From Fibrobacter sp. UWB4 (lineage in GTDB: Bacteria > Fibrobacterota > Fibrobacteria > Fibrobacterales > Fibrobacteraceae): DNA of 64,000 bases. Both the position numbers and the translations under genes were made by a program. The notes below the pieces were generated by a model that did no database searches, was not told the DNA's origin, and saw only the letters and a list, made by a program, of their open reading frames with translations. Positions 8,492-17,253 of this stretch are shown here, piece by piece. Location: contig NZ_MWQI01000006.1 in NCBI RefSeq assembly GCF_002210345.1, positions 124,001 through 188,000 of the forward strand, in the 5' to 3' direction. Each line of letters starts with the position of its first letter. The stretch's first letter is position 1.

Positions 8492-9697
8492 ATGGGGAAT
8501 AATATGGATAGGAAAAAGTTTTTACCATTATTGCTTTCGTCGGCAATGGTGCTGTTCTGGGCTTGTGGTGAAGGTGAGATTGCTAAAGCTACAGATAATG
8601 ACGAATTGGCGATGAAAAAAATCGAAGAAATTGATGAACTTGAATTTGCCAATTTCTTTATCAAGGAATACTGTAAGGGAAAAAAGAACTGCAATGTAGA
8701 ACTTATAAAGAGTAGCAGTTCCAAAAAGAACGACGCGAAAAGCAGCAGTTCTGCAAAGTCTTCTTCGTCCAAAAAATCTTCTGATTCTGGCAAGAGCAGC
8801 AGCTCTGCGAAGTCTTCGTCGTCTGGAAAATCGTCTAGTTCTGGCAATAGCGGCAGTTCGACATCGTCGAGTTCGTCAAAGACCGGCTCTAGCTCCAGCG
8901 GCGCTTTGAAAGTCTCTGGTAAGTGTAGCGTCGAAAAAGACGATGTTGTTCGTATCGGAGACGCTGTCACGTGGAGCTATGTTCCTAATGAAGGAACGCT
9001 GGATGAAGGCAAATACAAGTGGGACCTGAGTCCTGATGCCGGAAGGAAGCCTAGCGTCCTTGTCGGTTCCGTTGAAGAAACCGGTTTCCCTGAAATCACG
9101 GTGGCTTATGATGCGGAAGGCCCTGTCATCGGTCCGTTGCTGACCTTTGCCGGCAAGGAATTTGATTGTGGCGATTTTGTAAAGCCGTTTACGGTACATG
9201 CTGCGGGTTATGATCCGACGTCTTCTTCTGCTATGGAATCCTCGTCTTCTGAGGCGGAATCGTCTTCTTCGGAGGTGAAATCTTCTTCAAGCGTCGTGAG
9301 GGGCTACTGCAAGGTTAGCAAGCGCGAAGCGTTTGTCGATGAAGAAGTGTACTGGTATGTTGCCGATGAAAACGGAGTCGAACTTGAAGGGTATCACAAC
9401 TGGACGGGTCTCGGCGCCTTTGGTACGCTTGTTTCGGGCGAACGCGAAGGAAATGGTTCCACCAGGATTAAGGTGAAGTATTCTGCACCAGGGCAAAAGG
9501 AACCTACTGTACAGTATGGAACGCTGGCTCTTATTTGCGATATCGATGATGAACTGGATCCGTTCCTTGTAGTTAAGCCCAAGATTGAAGAAAGTTCATC
9601 TTCCGAAGAACCCGAGGAAAGCTCGTCATCGTATGTTGAATTGAGTTCTTCTGATCAGGCTTCATCATCTTCTGGTAAGCCTCCGGTGATCGATTAG
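8492..9697 (+). CDS. Poly-serine lipoprotein with two beta-sandwich-like repeats
   Basis: The N-terminus is a lipoprotein signal: DRKK, a hydrophobic stretch, and lipobox VLFWAC. Residues about 73-138 and 240-265 are long serine linkers (SSSSK, SSSSG units). Between and after them lie two similar domains of about 95 aa, each starting with a Gly-x-Cys segment (GKCSVEKDD, GYCKVSKRE) and containing a VTWSY or VYWYV strand; they look like Ig- or PKD-type folds. A third Ser-rich stretch ends the protein. ATG 8504 is an alternative start with a G-rich site just upstream. It is paralogous to the next gene. It probably sits on the outer membrane; the partner is unknown. Confidence 0.75.
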   Translation: MGNNMDRKKFLPLLLSSAMVLFWACGEGEIAKATDNDELAMKKIEEIDELEFANFFIKEYCKGKKNCNVELIKSSSSKKNDAKSSSSAKSSSSKKSSDSGKSSSSAKSSSSGKSSSSGNSGSSTSSSSSKTGSSSSGALKVSGKCSVEKDDVVRIGDAVTWSYVPNEGTLDEGKYKWDLSPDAGRKPSVLVGSVEETGFPEITVAYDAEGPVIGPLLTFAGKEFDCGDFVKPFTVHAAGYDPTSSSAMESSSSEAESSSSEVKSSSSVVRGYCKVSKREAFVDEEVYWYVADENGVELEGYHNWTGLGAFGTLVSGEREGNGSTRIKVKYSAPGQKEPTVQYGTLALICDIDDELDPFLVVKPKIEESSSSEEPEESSSSYVELSSSDQASSSSGKPPVID

Positions 9698-9726
9698 TAC
9701 ACAAAAAACTGTATAATTAACTTTAC

Positions 9727-9762
9727 AAACACCCTGGACTTGATGTCTGGGGTGTTTTTTTG
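9727..9762 (+). terminator. Rho-independent terminator
   Basis: ACACCC (9729-9734) pairs with GGGTGT (9750-9755), followed by a run of seven T. It ends the transcript of the first lipoprotein gene, about 30 bp after its stop. Confidence 0.8.
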
Positions 9763-9841
9763 TGAACTTCCTCAATAAAAAACGCTTACACCATTTGCAT
9801 ATTGCCGTGATTTAATTTATTTTTCGCCTAAGAGGTTTTTT

Positions 9842-11107
9842 ATGAATAAAAAGTTTTATGTTGGAACGCTAGCTTTTGGTGTTGCTGCAAGTTTTTGGGC
9901 TTGTGGTAGTGGTGATATTTTGAACCCAAATAATGGCGACGATATTATGGGTCTCCCGATCAACTACGAAGATGGCGTAGCTGCTGACAATAGTCTTAAT
10001 GAAGCCGTGATGAATTCTACCAACTGCCCAGAATGTTTTGTAAGTGTTCAGCCTAGTTCTTCATCTAGGGGGAGAGTGAGGTCTTCGAGTTCGGTAAATC
10101 CTGGCCTTTCTTCGTCCCGCTATTCCAGCGCTATAGTTAATTCTTCTTCCTCTATACCTGGCTATGTAAGTTCTTCATCTACGACGAATCCTCCGCCTTC
10201 TTATTCGTCGAGCGCTGTTGTGGTTTCTAGCTCTTCTATACCTTCTGGTCCGATTTCGGATATCGGAACTTGCCATCCGGATCTTGCTACGATCTCTAAG
10301 GGTGGAACGGCTACATGGGTGTTTGACCAGGATGCAAGCATTTCCGCTCTTAAGTTGCTGAAGGCGAAGTTCACATGGACGTTTGAGGGCGGTACGCCTC
10401 CGACTATTGAAGTTGATGGTGCTAATGGTACTGAACAGAAGGTCAAGTACGTCAATTCCGGTAAGTATGGTGCTTCGGTTGTCGTAAGCTTTACTGATGG
10501 TGCTCATGTTGTGCCCTGTAGTCCGCTACAGGTGAATGGTGAACCGATTTCTTGTAAGTGCACTGGTGCTGGCGGCGATGTCACTACCGATGCCGGTGTA
10601 GCTACATGGACCGCTACTTGCACTTCTGCTGCTAACATCATTGATTATGAATGGGATGGCGTGTCTGCAGGTGCGACGGGCGTTACTGGTACTCACACCT
10701 TTACGAAAAAGGGCCAGTCCTATGCTCCAGTTCTTAGAGTAAGCAACGATGATAATTCTGTCGAGACAGTGACCTGCCCGGCTATTATTGCTTCGGATGC
10801 AAACATTCCGGACTATAAGATTGAAACGACGCAAGATAAAGTTGAATTTGACAAGGTTGGCGAATTTACTTTGGTGGCCGACTTGCCGCAGAATTGGCAT
10901 AATGATGCGACAACTTGCACCTTGGTCTGCCAGGGTGGAAATTCGCCGTATGAATTGACTATCGACGGCATTGAAGTTTCTGGTACGAACTATCAGGACA
11001 TTAAGGGCAAGATGCTTGTTGCTCATACTGTTGGTAAGTATCCGATCCCGGTAAAGGTGACAAAGATCGCTGCTGGTGAAACCGTCTCTTGCGGTGTTAA
11101 CTGGTAA
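9842..11107 (+). CDS. Poly-serine lipoprotein with tandem Ig/PKD-like domains
   Basis: Lipoprotein signal MNKKFYVGTLAFG...FWAC resembles that of the preceding gene (both end FWACG). A Ser-rich linker with clusters of four or five serines runs from about residue 60 to 135. Three domains of roughly 80-95 aa follow, each with a Cys pair and a W in a central strand (ATWVFDQD, ATWTATC, FTLVADLPQNW), which suggests Ig- or PKD-type beta-sandwiches. A good Shine-Dalgarno (AAGAGG) precedes ATG 9842, and the gene lies between two terminators, so it is probably its own transcription unit. Function is not known; surface binding or scaffolding is plausible. Confidence 0.75.
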   Translation: MNKKFYVGTLAFGVAASFWACGSGDILNPNNGDDIMGLPINYEDGVAADNSLNEAVMNSTNCPECFVSVQPSSSSRGRVRSSSSVNPGLSSSRYSSAIVNSSSSIPGYVSSSSTTNPPPSYSSSAVVVSSSSIPSGPISDIGTCHPDLATISKGGTATWVFDQDASISALKLLKAKFTWTFEGGTPPTIEVDGANGTEQKVKYVNSGKYGASVVVSFTDGAHVVPCSPLQVNGEPISCKCTGAGGDVTTDAGVATWTATCTSAANIIDYEWDGVSAGATGVTGTHTFTKKGQSYAPVLRVSNDDNSVETVTCPAIIASDANIPDYKIETTQDKVEFDKVGEFTLVADLPQNWHNDATTCTLVCQGGNSPYELTIDGIEVSGTNYQDIKGKMLVAHTVGKYPIPVKVTKIAAGETVSCGVNW

Positions 11108-11125
11108 CAGTTGTGAAATTCTAAA

Positions 11126-11153
11126 AAAGACCTCCCGCATGGGAGGTCTTTTT
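11126..11153 (+). terminator. Rho-independent terminator after the second lipoprotein
   Basis: AAGACCTCCC and GGGAGGTCTT form a 10-bp stem with a CGCAT-type loop, followed by TTT. A-rich and T-rich flanks make it usable in both directions. Confidence 0.85.
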
Positions 11154-11217
11154 GTATGCTCTGTCATTCTGAAGCGCGGCTTCGTCTTGCTCATAAAAAT
11201 CTTGCTCATAAAAGGAA

Positions 11218-11235
11218 AGCCCGCTTTCGCGGGCT
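11218..11235 (-). terminator. Terminator hairpin of the AGCS symporter gene
   Basis: AGCCCGC TTTC GCGGGCT is a perfect hairpin. On the minus strand it is followed by TTCCTTTT, and it lies about 36 bp past the symporter stop codon. Confidence 0.65.
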
Positions 11236-11240
11236 CCAAT

Positions 11241-11273
11241 GACCAAAGACTATTGACCAATAACTAATGACTA
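11241..11273. repeat. TAACTAATGACTA-type dispersed tract
   Basis: A degenerate tract built from GACCAAAGACTATTGACCAA and TAACTAATGACTA. Similar tracts lie at 972-985, 15958-15981, 32341-32384 (opposite strand) and 32801-32838. The tract reaches into the stop codon of the symporter gene. Confidence 0.55.
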
Positions 11274-12707
11274 CTCTTTCTCTCCCTTGAACTTCGCAAG
11301 GAACGTCTTTGTTTCGTTCGCGACAATGCCAGAGAGAAGTATTAGCGCCACAAGGTTCGGGAATGCCATCAGACCGTTAAAAATGTCGGCGCTTGTCCAG
11401 ACGGCGCTGACCGTGAGGTATGGTCCGATGAAAATGGCGAAGATGTAGACCCAGCGGTAGGTGAGAATCGCCTTCTTGTCCTTGCGGCCGAGCAGGTACT
11501 GCAAGCACTTTTCAGAGTAGTAGGCCCAGCCAAGAATCGTCGTGAACGCGAAGAACACGAGAGCTATTGCAAGGAAGTACGGGGCGATCACGGCACCGCC
11601 TGGGATAATGGCAAGGCCGCGGGAGAATGCTTCCATCGTGATGTTTACGCCTTCGAGTCCGAGCTTCGGATCCCAGGCGCCCGAGACGACAATCGCAAGG
11701 CCGGTCATCGTACAAATGATAATCGTGTCGAAGAACGTGCCTGTCATGCAAACAAGACCCTGACGCACAGGTTCCTTTGTCTTTGCTGCGGCAGCTGCAA
11801 TCGGTGCAGAACCGAGGCCTGCTTCGTTACTGAAAATGCCACGAGCGATGCCTTTCTGCATTGCAATGAAAATGGAACCGACAACGCCGCCGGTGACTGC
11901 AGACGGATTGAAAGCTGCCCTCACAATCGTTTCGATTGCGGAGGAAATCTGCGAGAAGTTGAGGAGCAAAAGGAGAATGCAAGCGATGATGTAGATGATT
12001 GCCATGATAGGAACAATGTACATCGAGACTTTTGCAATGCGCTTGAGACCGCCGATGATGACTGTTGCCGCAAAGATCGTGACGAGGAGGCCTGCGATAG
12101 CTGTCGTGACACTCACGGAGTTTCCGCCGATGTTGACAAATTCAGCGGCATTCGGAGTGAGACGCGCCATGGCGCTCGTGATGCCATTGACCTGCGTGAT
12201 GGTGCCAATGCCGAGGAGGCCTGCGGCCATGCCAAAGATGGCGAATATCACGGCAAGCCATTTCATGTTCCAGCCAAAGCGTTCCTTGATACCCGTTTCG
12301 ATGTAATAGAACGGACCGCCGAGAACCTTGCCGTCCTTGTCTACTGTGCGGTACTTGACGGCGAGCAGGCCTTCGGCATACTTTGTTGCCATGCCGAGGA
12401 AAGCGGCGACTTCCATCCAGAAGAGGGCGCCCGGGCCACCGGTGCCGATAGCGGTTGCCACGCCGACGATGTTGCCTGTACCGATCGTGGCGGCAAGAGC
12501 CGTGCAGAGAGCACCGAAGCTAGAAACTTCGCCTGCGCCGTCCTTTTCGCTGTGCGCCATGAAGCGGAGCGCGTTGTGCAAGTTCATGACTTGCAGGCAG
12601 CCAAGACGGATGGTGAGGAGGATGCCTACAAAGAGAATGATGACAATGAGGGGAACGCCCCAGACGTACCCATCGATAGCATCGAGAATGGAATTGAGTG
12701 TTTCCAT
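11271..12707 (-). CDS. Alanine/glycine:cation symporter (AGCS family)
   Basis: Sodium- or proton-coupled uptake of alanine or glycine across the inner membrane. The 478-aa protein has about ten to eleven hydrophobic segments. Family-type segments are GPGALFWMEVAAFLGMATKYAEGLLAVKYR, here split by loops, then GPFYYIETG, ISTEA-like IFSNEAGLGSAPIAAA, and WAYYSEKCLQYL. The start ATG 12707 has an AAGGA site just upstream. The exact amino acid cannot be read from sequence. It is not linked functionally to its neighbours and looks monocistronic. Confidence 0.92.
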   Translation of the reverse strand: METLNSILDAIDGYVWGVPLIVIILFVGILLTIRLGCLQVMNLHNALRFMAHSEKDGAGEVSSFGALCTALAATIGTGNIVGVATAIGTGGPGALFWMEVAAFLGMATKYAEGLLAVKYRTVDKDGKVLGGPFYYIETGIKERFGWNMKWLAVIFAIFGMAAGLLGIGTITQVNGITSAMARLTPNAAEFVNIGGNSVSVTTAIAGLLVTIFAATVIIGGLKRIAKVSMYIVPIMAIIYIIACILLLLLNFSQISSAIETIVRAAFNPSAVTGGVVGSIFIAMQKGIARGIFSNEAGLGSAPIAAAAAKTKEPVRQGLVCMTGTFFDTIIICTMTGLAIVVSGAWDPKLGLEGVNITMEAFSRGLAIIPGGAVIAPYFLAIALVFFAFTTILGWAYYSEKCLQYLLGRKDKKAILTYRWVYIFAIFIGPYLTVSAVWTSADIFNGLMAFPNLVALILLSGIVANETKTFLAKFKGEKE

Positions 12708-12840
12708 AAAGAATCCTTGATGTTAAGGGGTTTTGCTTCAAAGTTAGAAATAATGCTTGATGGTGTGAAGCTTTTTTTGCTGCTTTTTATAGACTTGTTC
12801 TATGACCGAAAAAATTGGATTGCGTTTGTTACGGCAAGTG

Positions 12841-12869
12841 TAAAAAATCCTGGCGTAAAACCAGGATTT
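12841..12869 (-). terminator. fabV: Rho-independent terminator of fabV
   Basis: AAATCCTGG (12845-12853) pairs with CCAGGATTT (12861-12869). On the minus strand the stem is followed by TTTTTTACAC. It begins about 45 bp after the fabV stop codon. Confidence 0.85.
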
Positions 12870-12914
12870 GTAAAAGACGGAGCTGTTGAAGCCGCTTGGC
12901 GACTAGGGCTACGG

Positions 12915-14132
12915 CTAAATTGTAGTTAGAGAATCAACTTCGGCGTTGTAATCTACGCCTTCGATGTCGAAACCGTTTGTTGCGAGAAAATCGTGACGGT
13001 AGCCTTCGAGATCGCCGACCTCGGCGAGGTTCTCTTGCGTGACGGTCGCCATGCGTTTGTCCACTTCGGCCTGGACTTTCGGGTCCAATTCGTAGTCATC
13101 GATGCGGATGAGGTGATTCTCGTCTGTCGGAACCTTGGAACCCGTATAAAGTCTTTCGGTCATCAAGCGTTCCATCTGCTCGATGCATCCTTCGTGATTC
13201 CCCATTTCCTTCATGACCTTGAAGAGCACGGAAATGTACATCGGGATGATGGGAATGACGGCGCTGGAACGAGTGACAAGTCCTTTGTTCACAGAGACGT
13301 AGGCTTCGCCGTGGAGGTCGTTTTGCAATTCGCTGTTGAGTTCAAGCGCGGTTGCTTCGAGATGCTTCTTGGCGCCGCCGATTGTACCGTCGCGGTAGAT
13401 GGCGTGCGAAAGCTTCGGGCCGATATATGAATAAGCGACGGTCTTCACGCCTTCGGCGAGAACGCCTGCCTCCTTGAGCTTGCGTACCCAAAGCGCCCAG
13501 TCTTCACCGCCCATGACTTTAACTGTATTGGCCACTTCTTCGGCGGTGGCGGGTTCTGCGCTGATGGTGCTGATCTTTCCGCTGAGGCAGTCGATTGTGG
13601 CGCCTGTGAACACTTGGCCGATCGGCTTCAAGACGCTGCGGTAGATCGTTCCGTTGTCTGGATCGACACGCACGGAACTTGCGACACTGTAAACAAGAAG
13701 GTCAACTTTCTTGCCCATCTTCTTGAGTGTGTTGATAACGTTTTGGCGCATCTCGTGCGAGAAGGCGTCACCGTTGAATGTCACGGATTCGAGGCCCGCT
13801 TCTTTTGCGAATTTGTCGAAAGCCATGTTGTTGTACCATCCCGGAGTTCCTGTCTTTTCGCGGGATTCGCCGATTCCTCCGTCGGAACCTTCCTTTTCGA
13901 ATGAAACGCCGATGGTTATCGCCTTGTAGCCAAATGCGGCGACTATGCGGCTTGCAAGTCCATAACCGGTAGAGCAGCCGAGGACAAGAACGGTCTTCGG
14001 TGCATCGGCGGGAATATTGCGCGTGGTGAATTTCTTTTCGATAAATTCAATTTGGTGTTTGACGTCGGCAGCGCAACCCTTCGGGTGAGCGTTAATGCAC
14101 ATGTTGCTGCGGATCAACGGTTCAATAATCAT
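12915..14132 (-). CDS. fabV: Trans-2-enoyl-ACP/CoA reductase (NADH), FabV type
   Basis: Reduces the trans-2 double bond of enoyl-ACP or enoyl-CoA with NADH, the last step of each fatty-acid elongation round. The 405-aa product has the FabV nucleotide-binding segment VLVLGCSTGYGLASRI (about residues 48-63), the SFEKEGSDGGIGESREKTGTPGW region in two parts, and the YSYIGP segment. The catalytic Tyr-x8-Lys pair is Tyr246 and Lys255 (YRDGTIGGAK). FabV is less sensitive to triclosan than FabI in characterised species. It may be the main enoyl reductase here, since no FabI is in the window. Transcribed alone and away from gltX. Confidence 0.94.
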   Translation of the reverse strand: MIIEPLIRSNMCINAHPKGCAADVKHQIEFIEKKFTTRNIPADAPKTVLVLGCSTGYGLASRIVAAFGYKAITIGVSFEKEGSDGGIGESREKTGTPGWYNNMAFDKFAKEAGLESVTFNGDAFSHEMRQNVINTLKKMGKKVDLLVYSVASSVRVDPDNGTIYRSVLKPIGQVFTGATIDCLSGKISTISAEPATAEEVANTVKVMGGEDWALWVRKLKEAGVLAEGVKTVAYSYIGPKLSHAIYRDGTIGGAKKHLEATALELNSELQNDLHGEAYVSVNKGLVTRSSAVIPIIPMYISVLFKVMKEMGNHEGCIEQMERLMTERLYTGSKVPTDENHLIRIDDYELDPKVQAEVDKRMATVTQENLAEVGDLEGYRHDFLATNGFDIEGVDYNAEVDSLTTI

Positions 14133-14377
14133 AGTGGACTCCTAGTTTTTGACGCTCGCAACTTAGCAATAAAAGGCTAGTCGCTATGGCGTAAAAACAA
14201 AGTCTTTGAACGTAAAGTATTTGTGTAATAATTATGTAATAATTTAAGAAGTTTGTAAGGCCTTGTGAGTAGAAGATGTGCTAAATATGCGTCTAAAAGT
14301 AGAAATGTCGATAAATTTTATACAATGGAATTTGCTATTTTCTGTCATAAAAGTAAAAAGGATCACTAGAGGAAATT
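14133..14377. promoter_or_regulatory. Divergent promoter region of fabV and gltX
   Basis: A 245-bp AT-rich gap between two start codons facing away from each other. TTTTATACAAT near 14317 is a reasonable -10-like element for gltX, and AGAGGA precedes its start. No clear operator palindrome is seen. No gene is supported here. Confidence 0.4.
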
Positions 14378-15838
14378 ATGACTGAAAAAAGTCCTGTTCG
14401 TGTACGCTTTGCTCCAAGCCCCACGGGTTACTTGCATGTGGGTGGCGCTCGCACGGCGATTTACAATTACTTCTTTGCAAAACACATGGGTGGTACGTTC
14501 TACCTGCGCATCGAGGATACTGACCGTAAGCGCTATAACGAAACTGCTCTTCACGACTTGATGCGTGACCTCAAGTGGCTTGGCCTCCAGTGGGATGAAG
14601 GTCCGGGTTGCGAAGGTGACTGCGGTCCGTATTTCCAGAGCGAACGCCTGGATATCTACCATCGCGAAATCAAGAAGCTTCTGGATGCGGGTTGCGCTTA
14701 CCACTGCTTCTGCACAGAAGAACGCTTGCAGGAAGTCCGCGCCGAACAAGAAAAGTCTCACGTGCCGGTCACAGGTTACGATCGCCACTGCCGTAACATC
14801 AGCCGCGAAGAAGCCGAAGCCCGCATTGCTGCTGGTGAAAAGGCTGTTATCCGCTTCAAGGTTCCGGAAACGGGCGTCACGGAATTCGATGACATGATCC
14901 GTGGACACATCAGCTACCAGAACGAACTTTTGGATGACCTCGTGCTCATCAAGCGCGATGGCTTCCCGACTTACCACTTTGCAAGTGTTGTCGATGACCA
15001 CTACATGGGAACGACTCACGTGCTCCGTGGTGATGAATGGATCAGCTCTACGCCGAAGCACGAACTTTTGTACAAGGCTTTCGGTTGGCAACCGCCTGTG
15101 TGGTGCCATTTGCCGGTGATTCTTGACAAGAACGGTGGTAAGCTTTCCAAGCGCAAGGGCGCTGCTTCTGTCGGTGACTTCCGCGACCTCGGCTACTTGC
15201 CGGAAACGCTTGTCAACTACTTAGCGCTCCTCGGCTGGAATCCAGGTGACGACCGCGAAGTGATGAGCGTCAAGGAAATGATCGACTGCTTTACGCTCGA
15301 ACGCATTAACCCGAAGTCCGCAAGCTTTGACGAAAAGAAGCTCCAGTGGATGAACGGCCAGCACATCCACATGTGCGATGATGAATTCCTCAAGAACATC
15401 ATGGTCGAAGGTCTCAAGGCTATGGGCGTTGATACGAGCGCTGAACCGAACGAACGCTTGCTCGAAATCGTAAAGCAGCTCAAGCCTCGTGCACACTTTG
15501 TACAGGACCTTGCTACGATGGCGAAGTACTTCTTTGTCGCTCCGACGGAATACGACGAGAAGGGGGCGAAGAAGCATTTCGGTGAAGGCTCCAAGGAAGT
15601 CGCGACGCTCGTGCGCGATATGCTTGCTTCCATCGAAGACTTCAAGACTCCGGTGATTGAGAAGGGCTTCTATGAATTGGCAGAACGCTGTGGCCACAAG
15701 GTCGGTGAACTGGTGGGCGCTCCGCGCCTCGCTGTTTCCGGTGTGACTGCGGGTCCTGGCCTCTGGGAAATGTTCGAAATTATCGGCAAGGAAGAAGTGC
15801 TCCGCCGAATGGATGTGGCTTTGCCGCTGATGAAATAG
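14378..15838 (+). CDS. gltX: Glutamyl-tRNA synthetase
   Basis: Charges tRNA-Glu with glutamate in the cytosol. The class I signature HIGH region is APSPTGYLHVGGARTAIYNY near residue 10, and the KMSKS-type motif is KLSKRKGAAS near residue 253. The catalytic core, the RFKVPETG connective part and the C-terminal anticodon-binding region are all present at a normal 486 aa. A cysteine/histidine set (CEGDCGPYF, YHCFCTEERL) lies where some GluRS enzymes bind zinc. A strong AGAGGA site precedes the ATG. A large inverted-repeat element follows the stop. Confidence 0.96.
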   Translation: MTEKSPVRVRFAPSPTGYLHVGGARTAIYNYFFAKHMGGTFYLRIEDTDRKRYNETALHDLMRDLKWLGLQWDEGPGCEGDCGPYFQSERLDIYHREIKKLLDAGCAYHCFCTEERLQEVRAEQEKSHVPVTGYDRHCRNISREEAEARIAAGEKAVIRFKVPETGVTEFDDMIRGHISYQNELLDDLVLIKRDGFPTYHFASVVDDHYMGTTHVLRGDEWISSTPKHELLYKAFGWQPPVWCHLPVILDKNGGKLSKRKGAASVGDFRDLGYLPETLVNYLALLGWNPGDDREVMSVKEMIDCFTLERINPKSASFDEKKLQWMNGQHIHMCDDEFLKNIMVEGLKAMGVDTSAEPNERLLEIVKQLKPRAHFVQDLATMAKYFFVAPTEYDEKGAKKHFGEGSKEVATLVRDMLASIEDFKTPVIEKGFYELAERCGHKVGELVGAPRLAVSGVTAGPGLWEMFEIIGKEEVLRRMDVALPLMK

Positions 15839-15843
15839 TTTTA

Positions 15844-15959
15844 AGCTATGGGGGCGCTCGTAAACTCGCTTTGGGCTCGCTTCGCTTTGGGCAACCTCAA
15901 AGGGAGCCGTAGGCGACCGACCTCATACCCCAAAGGCACGAAGTGCCGACCCCATAGCT
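15844..15959. repeat. Inverted-repeat-bounded intergenic element
   Basis: AGCTATGGGG (15844-15853) and CCCCATAGCT (15950-15959) are perfect 10-bp inverted repeats framing 96 bp of GC-rich sequence. The interior holds GGCAC GAA GTGCC and several CTTTGGGC/GCTTCGC words. It could be a small non-autonomous mobile element or a long-range terminator hairpin. No U-tract follows on the plus strand. Confidence 0.6.
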
Positions 15960-15982
15960 AACTATTAACTAGTAACTTTAGA

Positions 15983-17233
15983 ATGCGTCAATATTTTCCA
16001 TACAGATTATACTCACAGCAGCTGTACTGCAGGCAATGCCGGCAGGCAGTTCGCCATGATATCTGTGCGATGGAAGAGTATTCGACGTATGGTGGCTTGG
16101 ATCGTGGAATCCCGCTGCTTTGCGTTTGTACGCACTGCGGAACGATCCATGTCGCTTTTTCGCAGGAATTTGCTTTTGGACGTAAGGACGAAGCTCATTC
16201 CGAATATGCGAAAGTCTATGGACACAATCGAATTTTCCCGGGTGACTGGCTTTACTTTGACGGGGCGACAAGGCCATGTATTGTTAAAAGCTTTTTCCAG
16301 TCCAGAGACCGGGAAGTTGTTGTGTACAAACGGAATGGCATGCCCGATGAAAAGTATGAAGGGCCGAAGATTCCGATAAGTCATGAGGTGGCGCCTGAAG
16401 GCTACAGGCTCTTGCCGGCACAGTGTGTGAACACTTTGCTTGGAGATCATGTTTACCATGTCCTCCGCAAACAGTTTGGTGTGGCTGTTGGTGTTGTTAA
16501 GGATGATACTAAAGACAAACTTGTGGTAAAGATGGATGATGGGTTGTTGGTCTTTATGAGTTATCCGCGTTATGCGGAGAATCCGCCAAACGACGAGGTT
16601 GTTTCCGTTGTGCGTAAACGACTGGAAATTTTGTCGAGCGGACTCAGTGAAGACATCACCATCGAAGCCGGTCAAGGAATTGTTTACTTGCGCGGTTTTG
16701 TAAATAGCCTTGCAACAAAACGGGCTATTCAGACAACTGTTGGAGAAATTATGGGACTCCGTGGTTGTGTGAACATGGTCCGTGTCCGTAAAAACTCTAA
16801 GATGACCGATGGTGACTTGGAGCGGCGGATCTGGGATGTTTTGGATGATGTTGCACATCCGATTTTTAAGTACAGCGTCAAGGTGAAATCTGGCGCTGCG
16901 AAGGTGACTTTCTATTACGAGGACGAAGTCTATCCTGAAGAACTGAAGGCTCGTATTGAAAGTATTCCAGGCATAGTCTCGTTGAATATGCATGGAACTG
17001 CAATTTTAAAAAAGAATTTGGGAAAACAAGATCTTTGCCGGAAGATTATGGATAAACTTGCGTCATACCGCTTCTTGAAAAATTCTTTTGTCCATGTTAC
17101 TTATGTGGGAAAGCGTTTTTTGGTCGAAGGGCGTGTACGCAATATTATTCAGAGAGAGTTTGCACTATTGGCTGTTGCAGGATTTGCGCGGTCGGTGGCG
17201 GTGGGTAACCGGTTGAGAATATTAAAAACTTAG
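15983..17233 (+). CDS. Zinc-ribbon and BON-like domain protein
   Basis: The 416-aa protein has an N-terminal region with CRQC (near residue 17) and CVCTHC (near residue 49), arranged like a four-cysteine zinc ribbon. A central part (about 75-200) has short beta strands. Near residues 225-275 a segment (ITIEAGQGIVYLRGFVNS...GCVNMVRVRKN) matches the pattern of BON domains, which bind lipids or pack in membranes and periplasm. Two weaker copies of the alpha-beta pattern follow to the C-terminus. No signal peptide is seen, so it may be cytosolic. It lies 20 bp before a WYL regulator, probably in one operon. I do not recognise a named family for the full protein. Confidence 0.6.
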   Translation: MRQYFPYRLYSQQLYCRQCRQAVRHDICAMEEYSTYGGLDRGIPLLCVCTHCGTIHVAFSQEFAFGRKDEAHSEYAKVYGHNRIFPGDWLYFDGATRPCIVKSFFQSRDREVVVYKRNGMPDEKYEGPKIPISHEVAPEGYRLLPAQCVNTLLGDHVYHVLRKQFGVAVGVVKDDTKDKLVVKMDDGLLVFMSYPRYAENPPNDEVVSVVRKRLEILSSGLSEDITIEAGQGIVYLRGFVNSLATKRAIQTTVGEIMGLRGCVNMVRVRKNSKMTDGDLERRIWDVLDDVAHPIFKYSVKVKSGAAKVTFYYEDEVYPEELKARIESIPGIVSLNMHGTAILKKNLGKQDLCRKIMDKLASYRFLKNSFVHVTYVGKRFLVEGRVRNIIQREFALLAVAGFARSVAVGNRLRILKT

Positions 17234-17253
17234 GAGTAAAAAGGGGATAACAA

